A stretch of 49,516 nt of DNA from NCBI GenBank assembly GCA_902776725.1, contig CACYQX010000008.1:1-49516 (forward strand), read 5' to 3'. Shown here one piece after another: positions 7,931-15,564 of the stretch (positions are counted from its first letter, which is position 1; each line of letters begins with the position of its first letter). The notes beneath the pieces were generated by a model. The model made no database searches, was not told the origin of the DNA, and saw only the letters and a list, made by a program, of their open reading frames with translations. Both the position numbers and the translations under genes were made by a program. Source of the stretch: an uncultured Eubacteriales bacterium (GTDB taxonomy: Bacteria; Bacillota; Clostridia; Peptostreptococcales; Anaerovoracaceae).

Positions 7931-9058
7931 ATGGCAACCAAGAAAGAAATTAAGCCGATTCCAACGGATAACGCCGCAAGGGAAAAGGCGCTGGAAACGG
8001 CACTAAACGACATTCAGAAGGCTTTTGGCCAAGGTTCCATAATGATTATGGGAGAGGGAGCAGAGATTCAGGATCTCGATATTATTTCTACGGGATCAAT
8101 CAGCCTGGATATGGCAACAGGTGTAGGCGGAGTTCCAAAGGGAAGAATCATAGAAATCTTTGGACCGGAATCTTCGGGTAAGACAACGCTTACGCTTCAT
8201 ATAGTTGCGGAAGCACAGAAAAAGGGCGGAAAAGCCGCTTTTATCGATGCGGAGCACGCACTTGATCCGGTATACGCGAGAAACCTGGGAGTCAAGGTTG
8301 ACGAGCTTCTCGTTTCGCAGCCGGATAACGGAGAGCAGGCGCTTGAAATCGCGGATATGCTCGCGAGGAGCGGAGCTCTCGACGTAATTGTTATAGACTC
8401 TGTTGCTGCGCTCGTACCGAAAGCGGAAATTCAGGGCGAGATGGGCGATTCTCACGTGGGACTACAGGCTAGACTTATGTCCAGCGCCTTGAGAAAGCTC
8501 ACAGGAGCCGTAAACAAGTCCGGAACCTGCATAATCTTCATAAACCAGCTCAGAGAGAAGATTGGCGTAATGTTCGGAAATCCGGAGACTACAACGGGTG
8601 GACGCGCCCTCAAATTCTACTCCACAATGCGTTTTGACGTAAGAAGAGTTGAAACCATCAAGAAGGGCGAAAATGTGCTCGGAAATCGCACTCGCGTCAA
8701 GGTTGTAAAGAATAAGGTGGCTCCACCGTTCAAAAAGGCCGAATTTGACATCATGTACGGCACCGGAATCTCCAGATCCGGAGATATCGTGGATTGCGCC
8801 ACGGAATTCGATATTATGGATAAATCCGGCTCTTGGTACAGCTATATGGGCGAGAGAATCGGTCAGGGACGCGATAACGTCAAGCAGTACCTCGAGGATC
8901 ATCCGGACCTCATGGAAGAAATCTACCAGAAACTCTTGGAAGAGCTGAAGGAACAGAAGAATTTCTCGGATAAGACCTTTGGCGCAGGAGATGCAGGAGA
9001 GCTTCCGGGAGGAGATGGTGCTCTCGTGGATGAGGATGGCGTAATCATCGACGACTAA
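7931..9058 (+). CDS. recA: Recombinase RecA
   Basis: A 375-residue RecA. The Walker A motif G-P-E-S-S-G-K-T-T is near residue 78, followed by the D-A-E-H-A-L-D-P block, the Walker B strand V-I-D-S-V-A-A-L, and the conserved G-G-R-A-L-K-F-Y segment. The C-terminus is acidic, as usual. RecA forms filaments on single-stranded DNA, drives homologous recombination and stimulates LexA self-cleavage. I chose ATG 7931 because GGAGG lies at 7921-7925; the ATG at 7919 runs into the Shine-Dalgarno sequence itself. The gene appears monocistronic: a LexA-controlled promoter region before it and a strong terminator after it. Confidence 0.98.
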   Translation: MATKKEIKPIPTDNAAREKALETALNDIQKAFGQGSIMIMGEGAEIQDLDIISTGSISLDMATGVGGVPKGRIIEIFGPESSGKTTLTLHIVAEAQKKGGKAAFIDAEHALDPVYARNLGVKVDELLVSQPDNGEQALEIADMLARSGALDVIVIDSVAALVPKAEIQGEMGDSHVGLQARLMSSALRKLTGAVNKSGTCIIFINQLREKIGVMFGNPETTTGGRALKFYSTMRFDVRRVETIKKGENVLGNRTRVKVVKNKVAPPFKKAEFDIMYGTGISRSGDIVDCATEFDIMDKSGSWYSYMGERIGQGRDNVKQYLEDHPDLMEEIYQKLLEELKEQKNFSDKTFGAGDAGELPGGDGALVDEDGVIIDD

Positions 9059-9080
9059 TAAGCATAAATTTTGACTTTTG

Positions 9081-9106
9081 GAGGTCGGTCAATCCGACCT
9101 CTTTTT
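9081..9106 (+). terminator. recA terminator
   Basis: An 8-bp stem GAGGTCGG/CCGACCTC (9081-9088 with 9094-9101), a 5-base loop and five T residues, starting 22 bases after the recA stop codon. Confidence 0.9.
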
Positions 9107-9130
9107 ATTGAAAAATAGCGATTTTTATGC

Positions 9131-9159
9131 TTGACTTTTATATTTTGGGGTGATATTAT
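9131..9159 (+). promoter_or_regulatory. Promoter of the rplU-rpmA-obgE operon
   Basis: TTGACT at 9131-9136, a 17-base spacer and TATTAT at 9154-9159: one of the strongest promoter matches in the window, fitting a ribosomal protein operon. Confidence 0.8.
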
Positions 9160-9248
9160 GTCTAGGTTAGACCGCTCGGGAAGGGTACCTAAGATTCGCC
9201 CCGCGAACACCCCAAAAGGCGAGACTGGATAGAGGAGGTAAATTTATC
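9160..9248 (+). promoter_or_regulatory. Putative ribosomal protein L21 leader
   Basis: About 80 bases of untranslated leader separate the promoter from rplU. It contains a small hairpin (GTCTA 9160-9164 with TAGAC 9168-9172) and G/C-rich segments, including a CGCC ... GGCG pairing (about 9196-9220), before the GAGGAGG ribosome binding site. Position and size fit the L21 leader, a structured autoregulatory element known upstream of rplU in Firmicutes. I could not align it to a consensus, so this rests mainly on position. Confidence 0.45.
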
Positions 9249-9743
9249 ATGTATGCAGTAATTGAAACCGGTGGAAAACAGTACAGAGTTTCCGAAGGTG
9301 ATGTCATCACAGTTGAAAAACTGAACGTAGAAGATGGCGCAAACGTAGAACTTGATAAGGTACTCATTCTTGGCGAAGGAAGTGACATCAAGGTTGGAAC
9401 ACCGTATATCGACGGTGCCAAGATCATGGGCCGCGTAGTAGAGAGCGGCAAGGCTAAGAAGGTAGTAATCTTCAAGTACAAGTCCAAGAAGGACTACAGA
9501 AAGAAACAGGGTCACAGACAGCCATACACAATGATTGAGATTCTCTCACTCGACGGCAAGGCTCCTGCAAAGAAGTCAGCCCCAAAGGCCGAAAAGGTAG
9601 AAGAGCAGGCTGAAGAAGTTAAAGCAAACGCTTCCATGAAGAAGGACGAGCTCCTTGCAATCGCGGAAGCCAAAGGAATAGAGATTGATTCCAAGGCCAC
9701 CAAGGCAGAAATCCTTGAGGCCATTGAATCCGCTTCTAAATAA
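9249..9743 (+). CDS. rplU: 50S ribosomal protein L21 with C-terminal extension
   Basis: Residues 1-101 are a standard L21, from [12 protein letters not shown] to the [12 protein letters not shown] block that contacts 23S rRNA. The protein then continues to 164 residues, against the usual 100-105. Residues ~102-127 are an alanine/lysine/glutamate-rich linker. About 130-160 ([14 protein letters not shown] and on to A-E-I-L-E-A-I) looks like a small HeH/SAP- or Rho-N-type helix-extended-helix module. Such folds often bind nucleic acid, but that function here is inference. The frame is continuous with no sign of a sequencing error. It opens the operon, with rpmA starting 12 bases after the stop. 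Confidence 0.95.
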   Translation: MYAVIETGGKQYRVSEGDVITVEKLNVEDGANVELDKVLILGEGSDIKVGTPYIDGAKIMGRVVESGKAKKVVIFKYKSKKDYRKKQGHRQPYTMIEILSLDGKAPAKKSAPKAEKVEEQAEEVKANASMKKDELLAIAEAKGIEIDSKATKAEILEAIESASK

Positions 9744-9755
9744 GGAGGTTAGGAC

Positions 9756-10016
9756 ATGGCAAGTAAAAAAGGTGTAGGTAGTTCCAAGAACGGCCGCGAT
9801 TCCGAGTCTAAACGCCTTGGAGTCAAGACCGGTGACGGTCAGTTTGTAAGCGCAGGCAGCATCTTGGTAAGACAGAGAGGAACAAAGTTCCACCCTGGCA
9901 ACAATGTTGGTAAGGGCGGCGATGATACTCTTTTCGCCAAGGTTGATGGTAATGTTAAATTCGAAAGAAAAGACAAGACCAGAAAACAGGTTAGCGTTTA
10001 TCCTAAAGAAGCTTAA
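9756..10016 (+). CDS. rpmA: 50S ribosomal protein L27, without propeptide
   Basis: An 86-residue L27 starting [16 protein letters not shown], with the R-L-G-V-K and H-P-G-N-N-V-G blocks typical of the family. L27's flexible N-terminus reaches the peptidyl transferase centre. In most Firmicutes L27 is made with a short N-terminal extension ending in F-F-A that is removed by the protease Prp (YsxB), whose gene lies between rplU and rpmA. Here the ATG is placed firmly by AAGGAGG at 9742-9748, there is no extension, and only 12 bases separate it from rplU, so no prp gene is present. The protein therefore begins in the mature form, as in Gram-negative bacteria. Confidence 0.96.
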   Translation: MASKKGVGSSKNGRDSESKRLGVKTGDGQFVSAGSILVRQRGTKFHPGNNVGKGGDDTLFAKVDGNVKFERKDKTRKQVSVYPKEA

Positions 10017-10018
10017 CA

Positions 10019-10047
10019 AAAAGGCCTCACCGGAGGCCTTTTGTTTT
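10019..10047 (+). terminator. Terminator-like hairpin between rpmA and obgE
   Basis: A perfect 10-bp stem AAAAGGCCTC/GAGGCCTTTT (10019-10028 with 10033-10042), a 4-base loop and a GTTTTG tail. It sits 2 bases after the rpmA stop and 38 bases before obgE, with no clear promoter between, so it probably lowers obgE expression relative to the ribosomal proteins. Confidence 0.75.
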
Positions 10048-10085
10048 GTTTAATTGCGATTTGATCGAGTCGAACAGGGATTACT

Positions 10086-11375
10086 ATGTTAGTTGACAGA
10101 GCAAAGATAACAATCATATCCGGAAAGGGCGGAAACGGTTCAGTAAGTTTTAGACGTGAGCCATTTGTTCCCGAAGGCGGTCCGGACGGCGGTGACGGTG
10201 GTAACGGCGGAAACGTAATTTTTTTGGCCGACCGTGATTTGCGTACCCTGATGGACTTTAGATATAAGAGAAAGTACCAGGCTGAGAACGGCCAGAACGG
10301 AATGAAGAAAAAATGCTATGGTAAGCGCGGCGAGGACCTCATCATCAAAGTTCCCGTTGGCACCATGGTATTCGACGCAGAGACCGGACATCTGATGCAC
10401 GATCTCAAAGAAGCCGGAGACAGTTTTATAGCTGCCAAGGGCGGACGCGGCGGAAAGGGAAATGTCCATTTCAAAAACTCCGTTCGTCAGGCTCCTAATT
10501 TTGCGGAAGCGGGAACGCCGGGCAAAGAAAGAGAAGTAATCCTTGAACTCAAAATGATAGCGGACGTTGGACTCGTGGGCTTTCCTAACGTTGGAAAATC
10601 AAGTCTTCTATCCGTTGCAACAAATGCAAAACCGAAGATAGAAAACTATCATTTTACTACGATAGATCCCAATCTCGGCGTAGTTCAGTTTGATGACTCC
10701 GAATTCATCATGGCCGACATCGCAGGAATCATCGAGGGCGCGCATCAGGGCGCGGGACTCGGTCTCAGATTTCTTAAACACATCGAAAGAACCAGAGTCC
10801 TCATCCACGTGGTTGATGTTTCCGGAAGCGAAGGAAGAAATCCTATCGAAGACTTCGATAAGATTATGACTGAACTTTTTTCTTACAGCGAAAAACTTGC
10901 GAGTAAGCCGATGATAGTCGCCGCAAACAAGATTGATTTGATTGACGAGGATGATCCAAAGTATCTCGAATTCCTGGAATACATAAAGGGCAAAGGTTAC
11001 GATGTCTATCCGATCTGCGCACCGATAAACCACGGAGTCAAGGAACTCATGTACGCGGCAAAGCGCGCTTTGGAAACAGCGCCGGAGGACGTCCTGGAAG
11101 ATTACGAAATCTTTGATTTTGAAGCTGACGAAGCTAAGGGCGAAGAATACAGAAGAGTAACCGTAAGAAAAGAAGACGATGTATTTATTCTCGAGGGTGA
11201 ACAGCTCCAGAAGATTTTTGATTCCACCAATTTCAACGACGAGGGTTCGCTCAGATATCTCTTTAAGTACATCGAAGGCAGCGGTGCAGTTAAAGAAATG
11301 AAAAAACTCGGTCTCGAAGAAGGAGATACCGTTAAGATTGACGACTTTGAATTTGAATACTTTGACGAGTATTAA
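10086..11375 (+). CDS. obgE: GTPase Obg/CgtA
   Basis: A 429-residue Obg protein. Residues 1-158 form the glycine-rich Obg fold (repeated G-G-D-G-G-N-G-G and G-G-R-G-G-K-G-N patches). The G domain follows, with P-loop G-F-P-N-V-G-K-S-S near residue 165, the D-I-A-G-I-I-E-G-A switch and N-K-I-D near 280. The C-terminal ~80 residues form the OCT domain seen in Gram-positive Obg proteins. It is an essential ribosome-associated GTPase acting in 50S assembly and stress signalling. rplU-rpmA-obgE is the conserved order. The Shine-Dalgarno sequence is weak (CAGGG), and a terminator-like hairpin precedes the gene. Confidence 0.97.
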   Translation: MLVDRAKITIISGKGGNGSVSFRREPFVPEGGPDGGDGGNGGNVIFLADRDLRTLMDFRYKRKYQAENGQNGMKKKCYGKRGEDLIIKVPVGTMVFDAETGHLMHDLKEAGDSFIAAKGGRGGKGNVHFKNSVRQAPNFAEAGTPGKEREVILELKMIADVGLVGFPNVGKSSLLSVATNAKPKIENYHFTTIDPNLGVVQFDDSEFIMADIAGIIEGAHQGAGLGLRFLKHIERTRVLIHVVDVSGSEGRNPIEDFDKIMTELFSYSEKLASKPMIVAANKIDLIDEDDPKYLEFLEYIKGKGYDVYPICAPINHGVKELMYAAKRALETAPEDVLEDYEIFDFEADEAKGEEYRRVTVRKEDDVFILEGEQLQKIFDSTNFNDEGSLRYLFKYIEGSGAVKEMKKLGLEEGDTVKIDDFEFEYFDEY

Positions 11376-11383
11376 AAATATTT

Positions 11384-13744
11384 ATGAGATTAAGCGATTC
11401 CAAAATCCAAGACTTCTATAAGAAGTTAAATACTCCGGAACACGTAATACGCCATTGCAAAGGCGTATCGGATGCCGCTGTAAAGATAGCCTCCGCATTG
11501 AATGGTGCGGGGTTTTCTCTTGATTTGGAATTGTTGAGAGCAGCAGGTCTCGCACACGATATGTGCAGGGTTTGGGAAAACCACGGAGAAGAGGCCGCCA
11601 GAATTCTGAGAGAAGAAGGCTATCCAGAAGAAGCTGCGCTAATAGAACATCATATGCATTATTCTTTTGGCGATCCAAAAGAAGCAAACGAGACGGATAT
11701 CCTTTCTCTTGCCGATCGTCTGGTGCTCGAGGACGAATACGCAGGCATCGACAGAAGAGTCGATTATTTGATTCATAAAATTGATGAGAATCCTGCGAGA
11801 ACAGAGAGACTTCATAAGACGAAGGAAATAACCAAAACATATATGAGGGCCTTGGAGGAGATAATAGGTAGGTCGATAGACAGTTTGTTTATTGAACCCA
11901 GGGAGCTCTTGCTTCAGAAATTAGATAAGGCTTTGAGCCGCGTCGAAAAGCCGGCGCGCTATATAGGAAGTGAAAAAGGTATTTGTCTTAAGAACACGGA
12001 CGGGCTCCTACGTTTTTGCTTTGCATTTCCCGATGTCTATGAAATAGGAATGTCATATCTCGGACTTCAGATTTTATATTCAATAGTTAACAAGAGAAAA
12101 GATTTGTATTGCGAGAGAGTTTTCGTGCCCGGAACCGATATGGCGGATATTATGAGGGCAGAGGAGATTCCTCTCTTTACATTAGAAACAAAGACGCCGC
12201 TCTCTGAAGTTGATGTCCTTGGATTTACACTCCAATACGAAATGTCATTTACGAATATTCTCGATATACTTTTGCTTTCGGGAATCACGCTAAAGGCATC
12301 CGAACGCAAAGAATCTGAACCGCTCATAATAGCAGGAGGACCATGTGCATATAATCCGGAACCGCTTGCGGATTTTGTTGATGTGTTTTTGATTGGAGAC
12401 GGAGAGGAACTTCTTCCGAATTTCCTGGAAGCATATAAGAAGTCAAAGGACGCAGGCGAAACCAAAATGGATTTCTTCAAGAGCGTCGCAGGTATGGATG
12501 GTGTATATATTCCTTCTCTATACGAGGTTATATATTCGGACGATGGAATTATATCTGAGTACAAGCCGCTTTATGATTTTGCTCCTGCACGCATAAAGAG
12601 AAACGTTTTACCTGAGATAGAAACCGTTGATTTTCCAACGGAGATGATTGTTCCGTTTATAGAAACCGTTCACGATAGAGCGGTTGTGGAGACGTTCAGG
12701 GGATGCACGAGAGGATGCCGTTTCTGCCAGGCCGGAATGATTTATCGTCCGGTAAGAGAAAGAAAGAAGGAAACCGTAGAGCGACTCGCGGAAAAGCAAA
12801 TAGCATCTTCCGGACATGAGGAACTTTCGCTACTCTCGCTTTCCACAAGCGACCATTCGGAGTTTGAGAGTATGGCAGTTGAACTTATGGACATATGTAA
12901 GGAAAAGAATGTGGCGCTTTCGCTTCCTTCGCTTAGGCTCGATTCTTTTTCTTTCACGGTTCTTAACGAGATTCAGAAATATAGAAAGTCAGGTCTTACT
13001 TTTGCTCCTGAAGCTGGAACCCAACGTCTCCGCGACGTAATCAACAAAGGTATTACCGAAGAAGATATATATGGCGCATGCAGGCAGGCCCTTGAACTTG
13101 GCTGGACGCATATAAAACTCTATTTCATGATCGGACTTCCGACTGAAACCTTGGAAGATCTCGACGGAATAGCAAATATCGCAAGAAACATTGTTGACAT
13201 AAGTAAGGAAAGCGCGTCGGGAAGACGTTTCAGCGTAACCGTGAGCGTCAGCAATTTTGTTCCGAAGGCACATACTCCGTTCCAATGGATTGGGCAGAAC
13301 ACGGCGGAGGAGTTCCGCGAGAAACATAATTACTTAAGAGAAAAGCTAAAAATCAAAGGCGTTACCTTCCATTACCACGACGACGATACAAGTGTACTCG
13401 AAGGAATACTTGCAAGAGGAGACAGAAGGGTGGGAAGCCTTCTTCTTCGCGCCTATGAGCTTGGATGTAAACTCGACAGTTGGTCCGAGCATTTTAAGAG
13501 AGAACTATGGGATCAGGCGATTTCGGAAACCGGAATTACAGCGGAGTTCTACGCTCAGCGCGAACGCGCCTTAGATGAGGTTCTTCCATGGGATATAGTG
13601 GATAGCGCAATCACAAAGGAATTCCTGCTTTCGGAATACGATAAGGCTGTAAATGAAATCACCACAAGAGACTGCCGCAAGGGCTGCGTAAACTGCGGAA
13701 TGAATAAGCGCGTAAAATGTCCACTCGGAGGTATCTATGCCTAA
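11384..13744 (+). CDS. HD-domain/TIGR03960-type radical SAM fusion protein
   Basis: A 786-residue fusion. Residues 1-~170 form an HD-family phosphohydrolase domain with metal-ligand candidates H24, H58-D59, H89/H90 and D111. From about 174 (L-L-L-Q-K-L-D ... A-R-Y-I-G) the protein matches the TIGR03960 family, normally about 610 residues and free-standing: a B12-binding-like region, then the radical SAM motif C441-x3-C445-x2-C448, and a cysteine-rich C-terminus (D-C-R-K-G-C-V-N-C-G). TIGR03960 and its partner TIGR03936 commonly sit next to rplU/rpmA in Clostridia; their substrate is unknown. There is no Shine-Dalgarno sequence before ATG 11384, only 8 bases past the obgE stop, so translation may be coupled. 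No frameshift lies between the halves. An added nucleotide or phosphoester hydrolase step is inference. Confidence 0.85.
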   Translation: MRLSDSKIQDFYKKLNTPEHVIRHCKGVSDAAVKIASALNGAGFSLDLELLRAAGLAHDMCRVWENHGEEAARILREEGYPEEAALIEHHMHYSFGDPKEANETDILSLADRLVLEDEYAGIDRRVDYLIHKIDENPARTERLHKTKEITKTYMRALEEIIGRSIDSLFIEPRELLLQKLDKALSRVEKPARYIGSEKGICLKNTDGLLRFCFAFPDVYEIGMSYLGLQILYSIVNKRKDLYCERVFVPGTDMADIMRAEEIPLFTLETKTPLSEVDVLGFTLQYEMSFTNILDILLLSGITLKASERKESEPLIIAGGPCAYNPEPLADFVDVFLIGDGEELLPNFLEAYKKSKDAGETKMDFFKSVAGMDGVYIPSLYEVIYSDDGIISEYKPLYDFAPARIKRNVLPEIETVDFPTEMIVPFIETVHDRAVVETFRGCTRGCRFCQAGMIYRPVRERKKETVERLAEKQIASSGHEELSLLSLSTSDHSEFESMAVELMDICKEKNVALSLPSLRLDSFSFTVLNEIQKYRKSGLTFAPEAGTQRLRDVINKGITEEDIYGACRQALELGWTHIKLYFMIGLPTETLEDLDGIANIARNIVDISKESASGRRFSVTVSVSNFVPKAHTPFQWIGQNTAEEFREKHNYLREKLKIKGVTFHYHDDDTSVLEGILARGDRRVGSLLLRAYELGCKLDSWSEHFKRELWDQAISETGITAEFYAQRERALDEVLPWDIVDSAITKEFLLSEYDKAVNEITTRDCRKGCVNCGMNKRVKCPLGGIYA

Positions 13745-14405
13745 ATACGTACTTGAGTTTCAGAAAAAAGGTCTCGTGAAATACACCTCGCACCTCGATA
13801 TGCTGAGGCTTTTTAAGCGTGCGTTTAAAACGACCGGCATTCCGCTTGAATATTCGCAAGGATACAACCCGCATCCCAAGATGGGATTTGCTCAGCCGCT
13901 TTCTCTTGGCTTTACTTCTTGTACGGAGTATTTGGAGTTCAGCACTTCGGAGTCGCTCCGCACGGATATTATCCTTGGAAGGCTGAAGGAGGAAATGCCT
14001 CAAGGCATTAATCTTGTGGGCTTGAAACTAGCGTGGACTGATAAGACTCTAGCTTCTCTCGTAATCGCATCAAAGTATAGGGCTGTTCTTCCTTTGTCAT
14101 ACAGTGCAAGAAAAGAAGATGTAAAAGCGAGCCTCGATGCTTTTCTTAAGCAAGACGAAATACTTGCGCTTAAGAGAGAAAAGAAAACCAAAAAATACGT
14201 TGAGAAGGATATCAAAAAGCAGATACGCTTTGTGGAAATCGAAGATTTTGATGGAAGGCTGGCATTTATAATCTATGTCGATGCCGGGTCGGCATCAAAT
14301 CTCAATCCGGAGTTGGTAGTTCAATCATTCGCCAAGTTTGCGGGAATTACGCTAGAAAAGGGCGATGTTGAGATAGAAAGACTCTCGATGGAATTTGCGG
14401 ACTAA
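13737..14405 (+). CDS. TIGR03936/DUF2344 radical SAM-associated protein
   Basis: A 222-residue protein beginning with the family pattern K-G-x-V-K-Y-T-S-H-L-D-M-L-R and then G-Y-N-P-H-P-K-M-G-F-A-Q-P-L-S-L-G. It has no radical SAM cysteine motif; the family is an accessory protein found fused to or beside TIGR03960 radical SAM enzymes. It overlaps the end of that gene by 8 bases, indicating translational coupling and a shared function. Function is unknown; it may bind the substrate. In many Clostridia the next gene is a ribonuclease E/G homologue, but here a new transcription unit (comEA) starts instead. Confidence 0.88.
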   Translation: MPKYVLEFQKKGLVKYTSHLDMLRLFKRAFKTTGIPLEYSQGYNPHPKMGFAQPLSLGFTSCTEYLEFSTSESLRTDIILGRLKEEMPQGINLVGLKLAWTDKTLASLVIASKYRAVLPLSYSARKEDVKASLDAFLKQDEILALKREKKTKKYVEKDIKKQIRFVEIEDFDGRLAFIIYVDAGSASNLNPELVVQSFAKFAGITLEKGDVEIERLSMEFAD

Positions 14406-14446
14406 GAGAAGGCTTAATTGTAGTCGTTTTTCCCTGATTCTGATAC

Positions 14447-14475
14447 TTGTTTTCCCCATACTCATGCTCTAGAAT
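14447..14475 (+). promoter_or_regulatory. Promoter of comEA
   Basis: TTGTTT at 14447-14452, a 17-base spacer and TAGAAT at 14470-14475, placing a start about 25 bases before the comEA ribosome binding site. Confidence 0.55.
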
Positions 14476-14504
14476 GCAAAAAATGCGCAGAAAGGAGTAT
14501 GGTA

Positions 14505-15197
14505 ATGAAGGAGAAAATAAGCATTAAGTCGGTGATACTGATTGCTGTTATATTGCTACCGATTGCAGTTTCGGTTTCGAATTTAGCGGGAAAAGACGAC
14601 GGGGTAAAACTTAATTTTCTTGAGATTGTCGGGAGCGGCGTTCACACCGCCGAGGCAGGCGAATCATCAGAACTTCAAGAGGATACCGAGGACACGGGTA
14701 CGACTGCAGCAAACTCCACGGGGAGCTTTGCGAAAGGCCTACTGCCAAAGAACGCTATCGTCGTCGACATCTCGGGAGAAATCGAGTCACCCGGAGTATA
14801 TATGTTGCAGGATGGCTCTCGCATCTTTGATGCAGTTGAGGCTGCCGGCGGCTTGACAAAGAACGCCGATATAAATTATATAAATAGAGCCGAGATTTTG
14901 ACAGACGGAATCAAGATCTATATTCCTTCGATAGAAGAAACTTTAGGATCACAGCCGGCTGCAGCCGCAGGCATGCGAACTTCCGTTGGGTCCATCTATT
15001 CAACATTGATCAATATCAACACCGCAAGTAGCGAGGAGCTCCAACAAATACCCGGAGTGGGACCGAGTACCGCGGAGAAGATTATCGCATATAGGACAAC
15101 GCACGGAAAGTTTTCTTCCGTGGACGAACTCATAAATATCTCGGGCATCGGGGCTAAGACCCTTGAGAAAATGAAAGGATATATTACAGCCAGATGA
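14505..15197 (+). CDS. comEA: ComEA-type DNA receptor (SLBB plus helix-hairpin-helix)
   Basis: A 230-residue secreted or anchored protein. Residues ~7-26 form one hydrophobic segment (signal anchor), followed by a low-complexity acidic linker. An SLBB domain lies at about 86-145 (V-D-I-S-G-E-I-E-S-P-G-V-Y), and a tandem helix-hairpin-helix DNA-binding domain at about 168-230 (I-N-I-N-T-A-S ... I-P-G-V-G-P-S-T-A-E-K-I). In transformable Firmicutes ComEA holds double-stranded DNA outside the membrane for ComEC; no comEC or comEB is here. ATG 14505 was chosen over 14499 because AAAGGAG (14491-14497) would lie against the earlier codon. The stop overlaps the DUF896 start by 4 bases. Confidence 0.88.
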   Translation: MKEKISIKSVILIAVILLPIAVSVSNLAGKDDGVKLNFLEIVGSGVHTAEAGESSELQEDTEDTGTTAANSTGSFAKGLLPKNAIVVDISGEIESPGVYMLQDGSRIFDAVEAAGGLTKNADINYINRAEILTDGIKIYIPSIEETLGSQPAAAAGMRTSVGSIYSTLININTASSEELQQIPGVGPSTAEKIIAYRTTHGKFSSVDELINISGIGAKTLEKMKGYITAR

Positions 15198-15487
15198 TTA
15201 CAGACGAAATGATTGCAAGGATTAACGAACTTGCCAGAAAAGTCAAGGCAGGCGAGACGCTTACCGAAGAAGAACTCGCAGAGCGCGATATGCTTAGACG
15301 CACATATATAGACGCATTTAAGGCTAATCTGCGCGCCCAACTCGAGAATATCGAGTTTGTAGATAGCCCGTCTAGAACACCTCGGGAAATAGAGGAAACC
15401 ATCGCTTCCATAGAGGAAGAGGAAGAAGAACTCGAGGAACTTTCGGAGGTCATAGAGGAAGCAGTTGAGACGGACAAATTATCATAA
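15194..15487 (+). CDS. DUF896 (YnzC/UPF0291) family protein
   Basis: A 97-residue protein opening with the family pattern I-x-R-I-N-E-L-A-R-K-x-K and then E-E-x-A-E-R-x-x-L-R-R-x-Y-I-x-x-F. Typical members are about 70-80 residues with a two-helix bundle; this one adds a very acidic tail with a run of glutamates (about residues 65-90). The function of the family is unknown. It overlaps comEA through ATGA, so it is probably translated from the same message. A terminator-like hairpin overlaps its stop codon. Confidence 0.85.
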   Translation: MITDEMIARINELARKVKAGETLTEEELAERDMLRRTYIDAFKANLRAQLENIEFVDSPSRTPREIEETIASIEEEEEELEELSEVIEEAVETDKLS

Positions 15488-15502
15488 TTTTGTCCTGTTT
15501 TT
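15472..15502 (+). terminator. Terminator of comEA-DUF896
   Basis: GGACAAATTA (15472-15481) pairs with TAATTTTGTCC (15485-15495) with one bulge, followed by TGTTTTT. The hairpin includes the DUF896 stop codon, and its tail meets the nifS -35 box. Confidence 0.75.
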
Positions 15503-15530
15503 GTTTAAAATATCGCAATAATGGTATATA
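15501..15530 (+). promoter_or_regulatory. Promoter of nifS-nifU
   Basis: TTGTTT at 15501-15506 and TATATA at 15525-15530 with an 18-base spacer. No IscR-type gene or clear operator is visible nearby. Confidence 0.45.
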
Positions 15531-15564
15531 AATAGCGGTAAATTTGCTGTTTATGGAGATTTAT

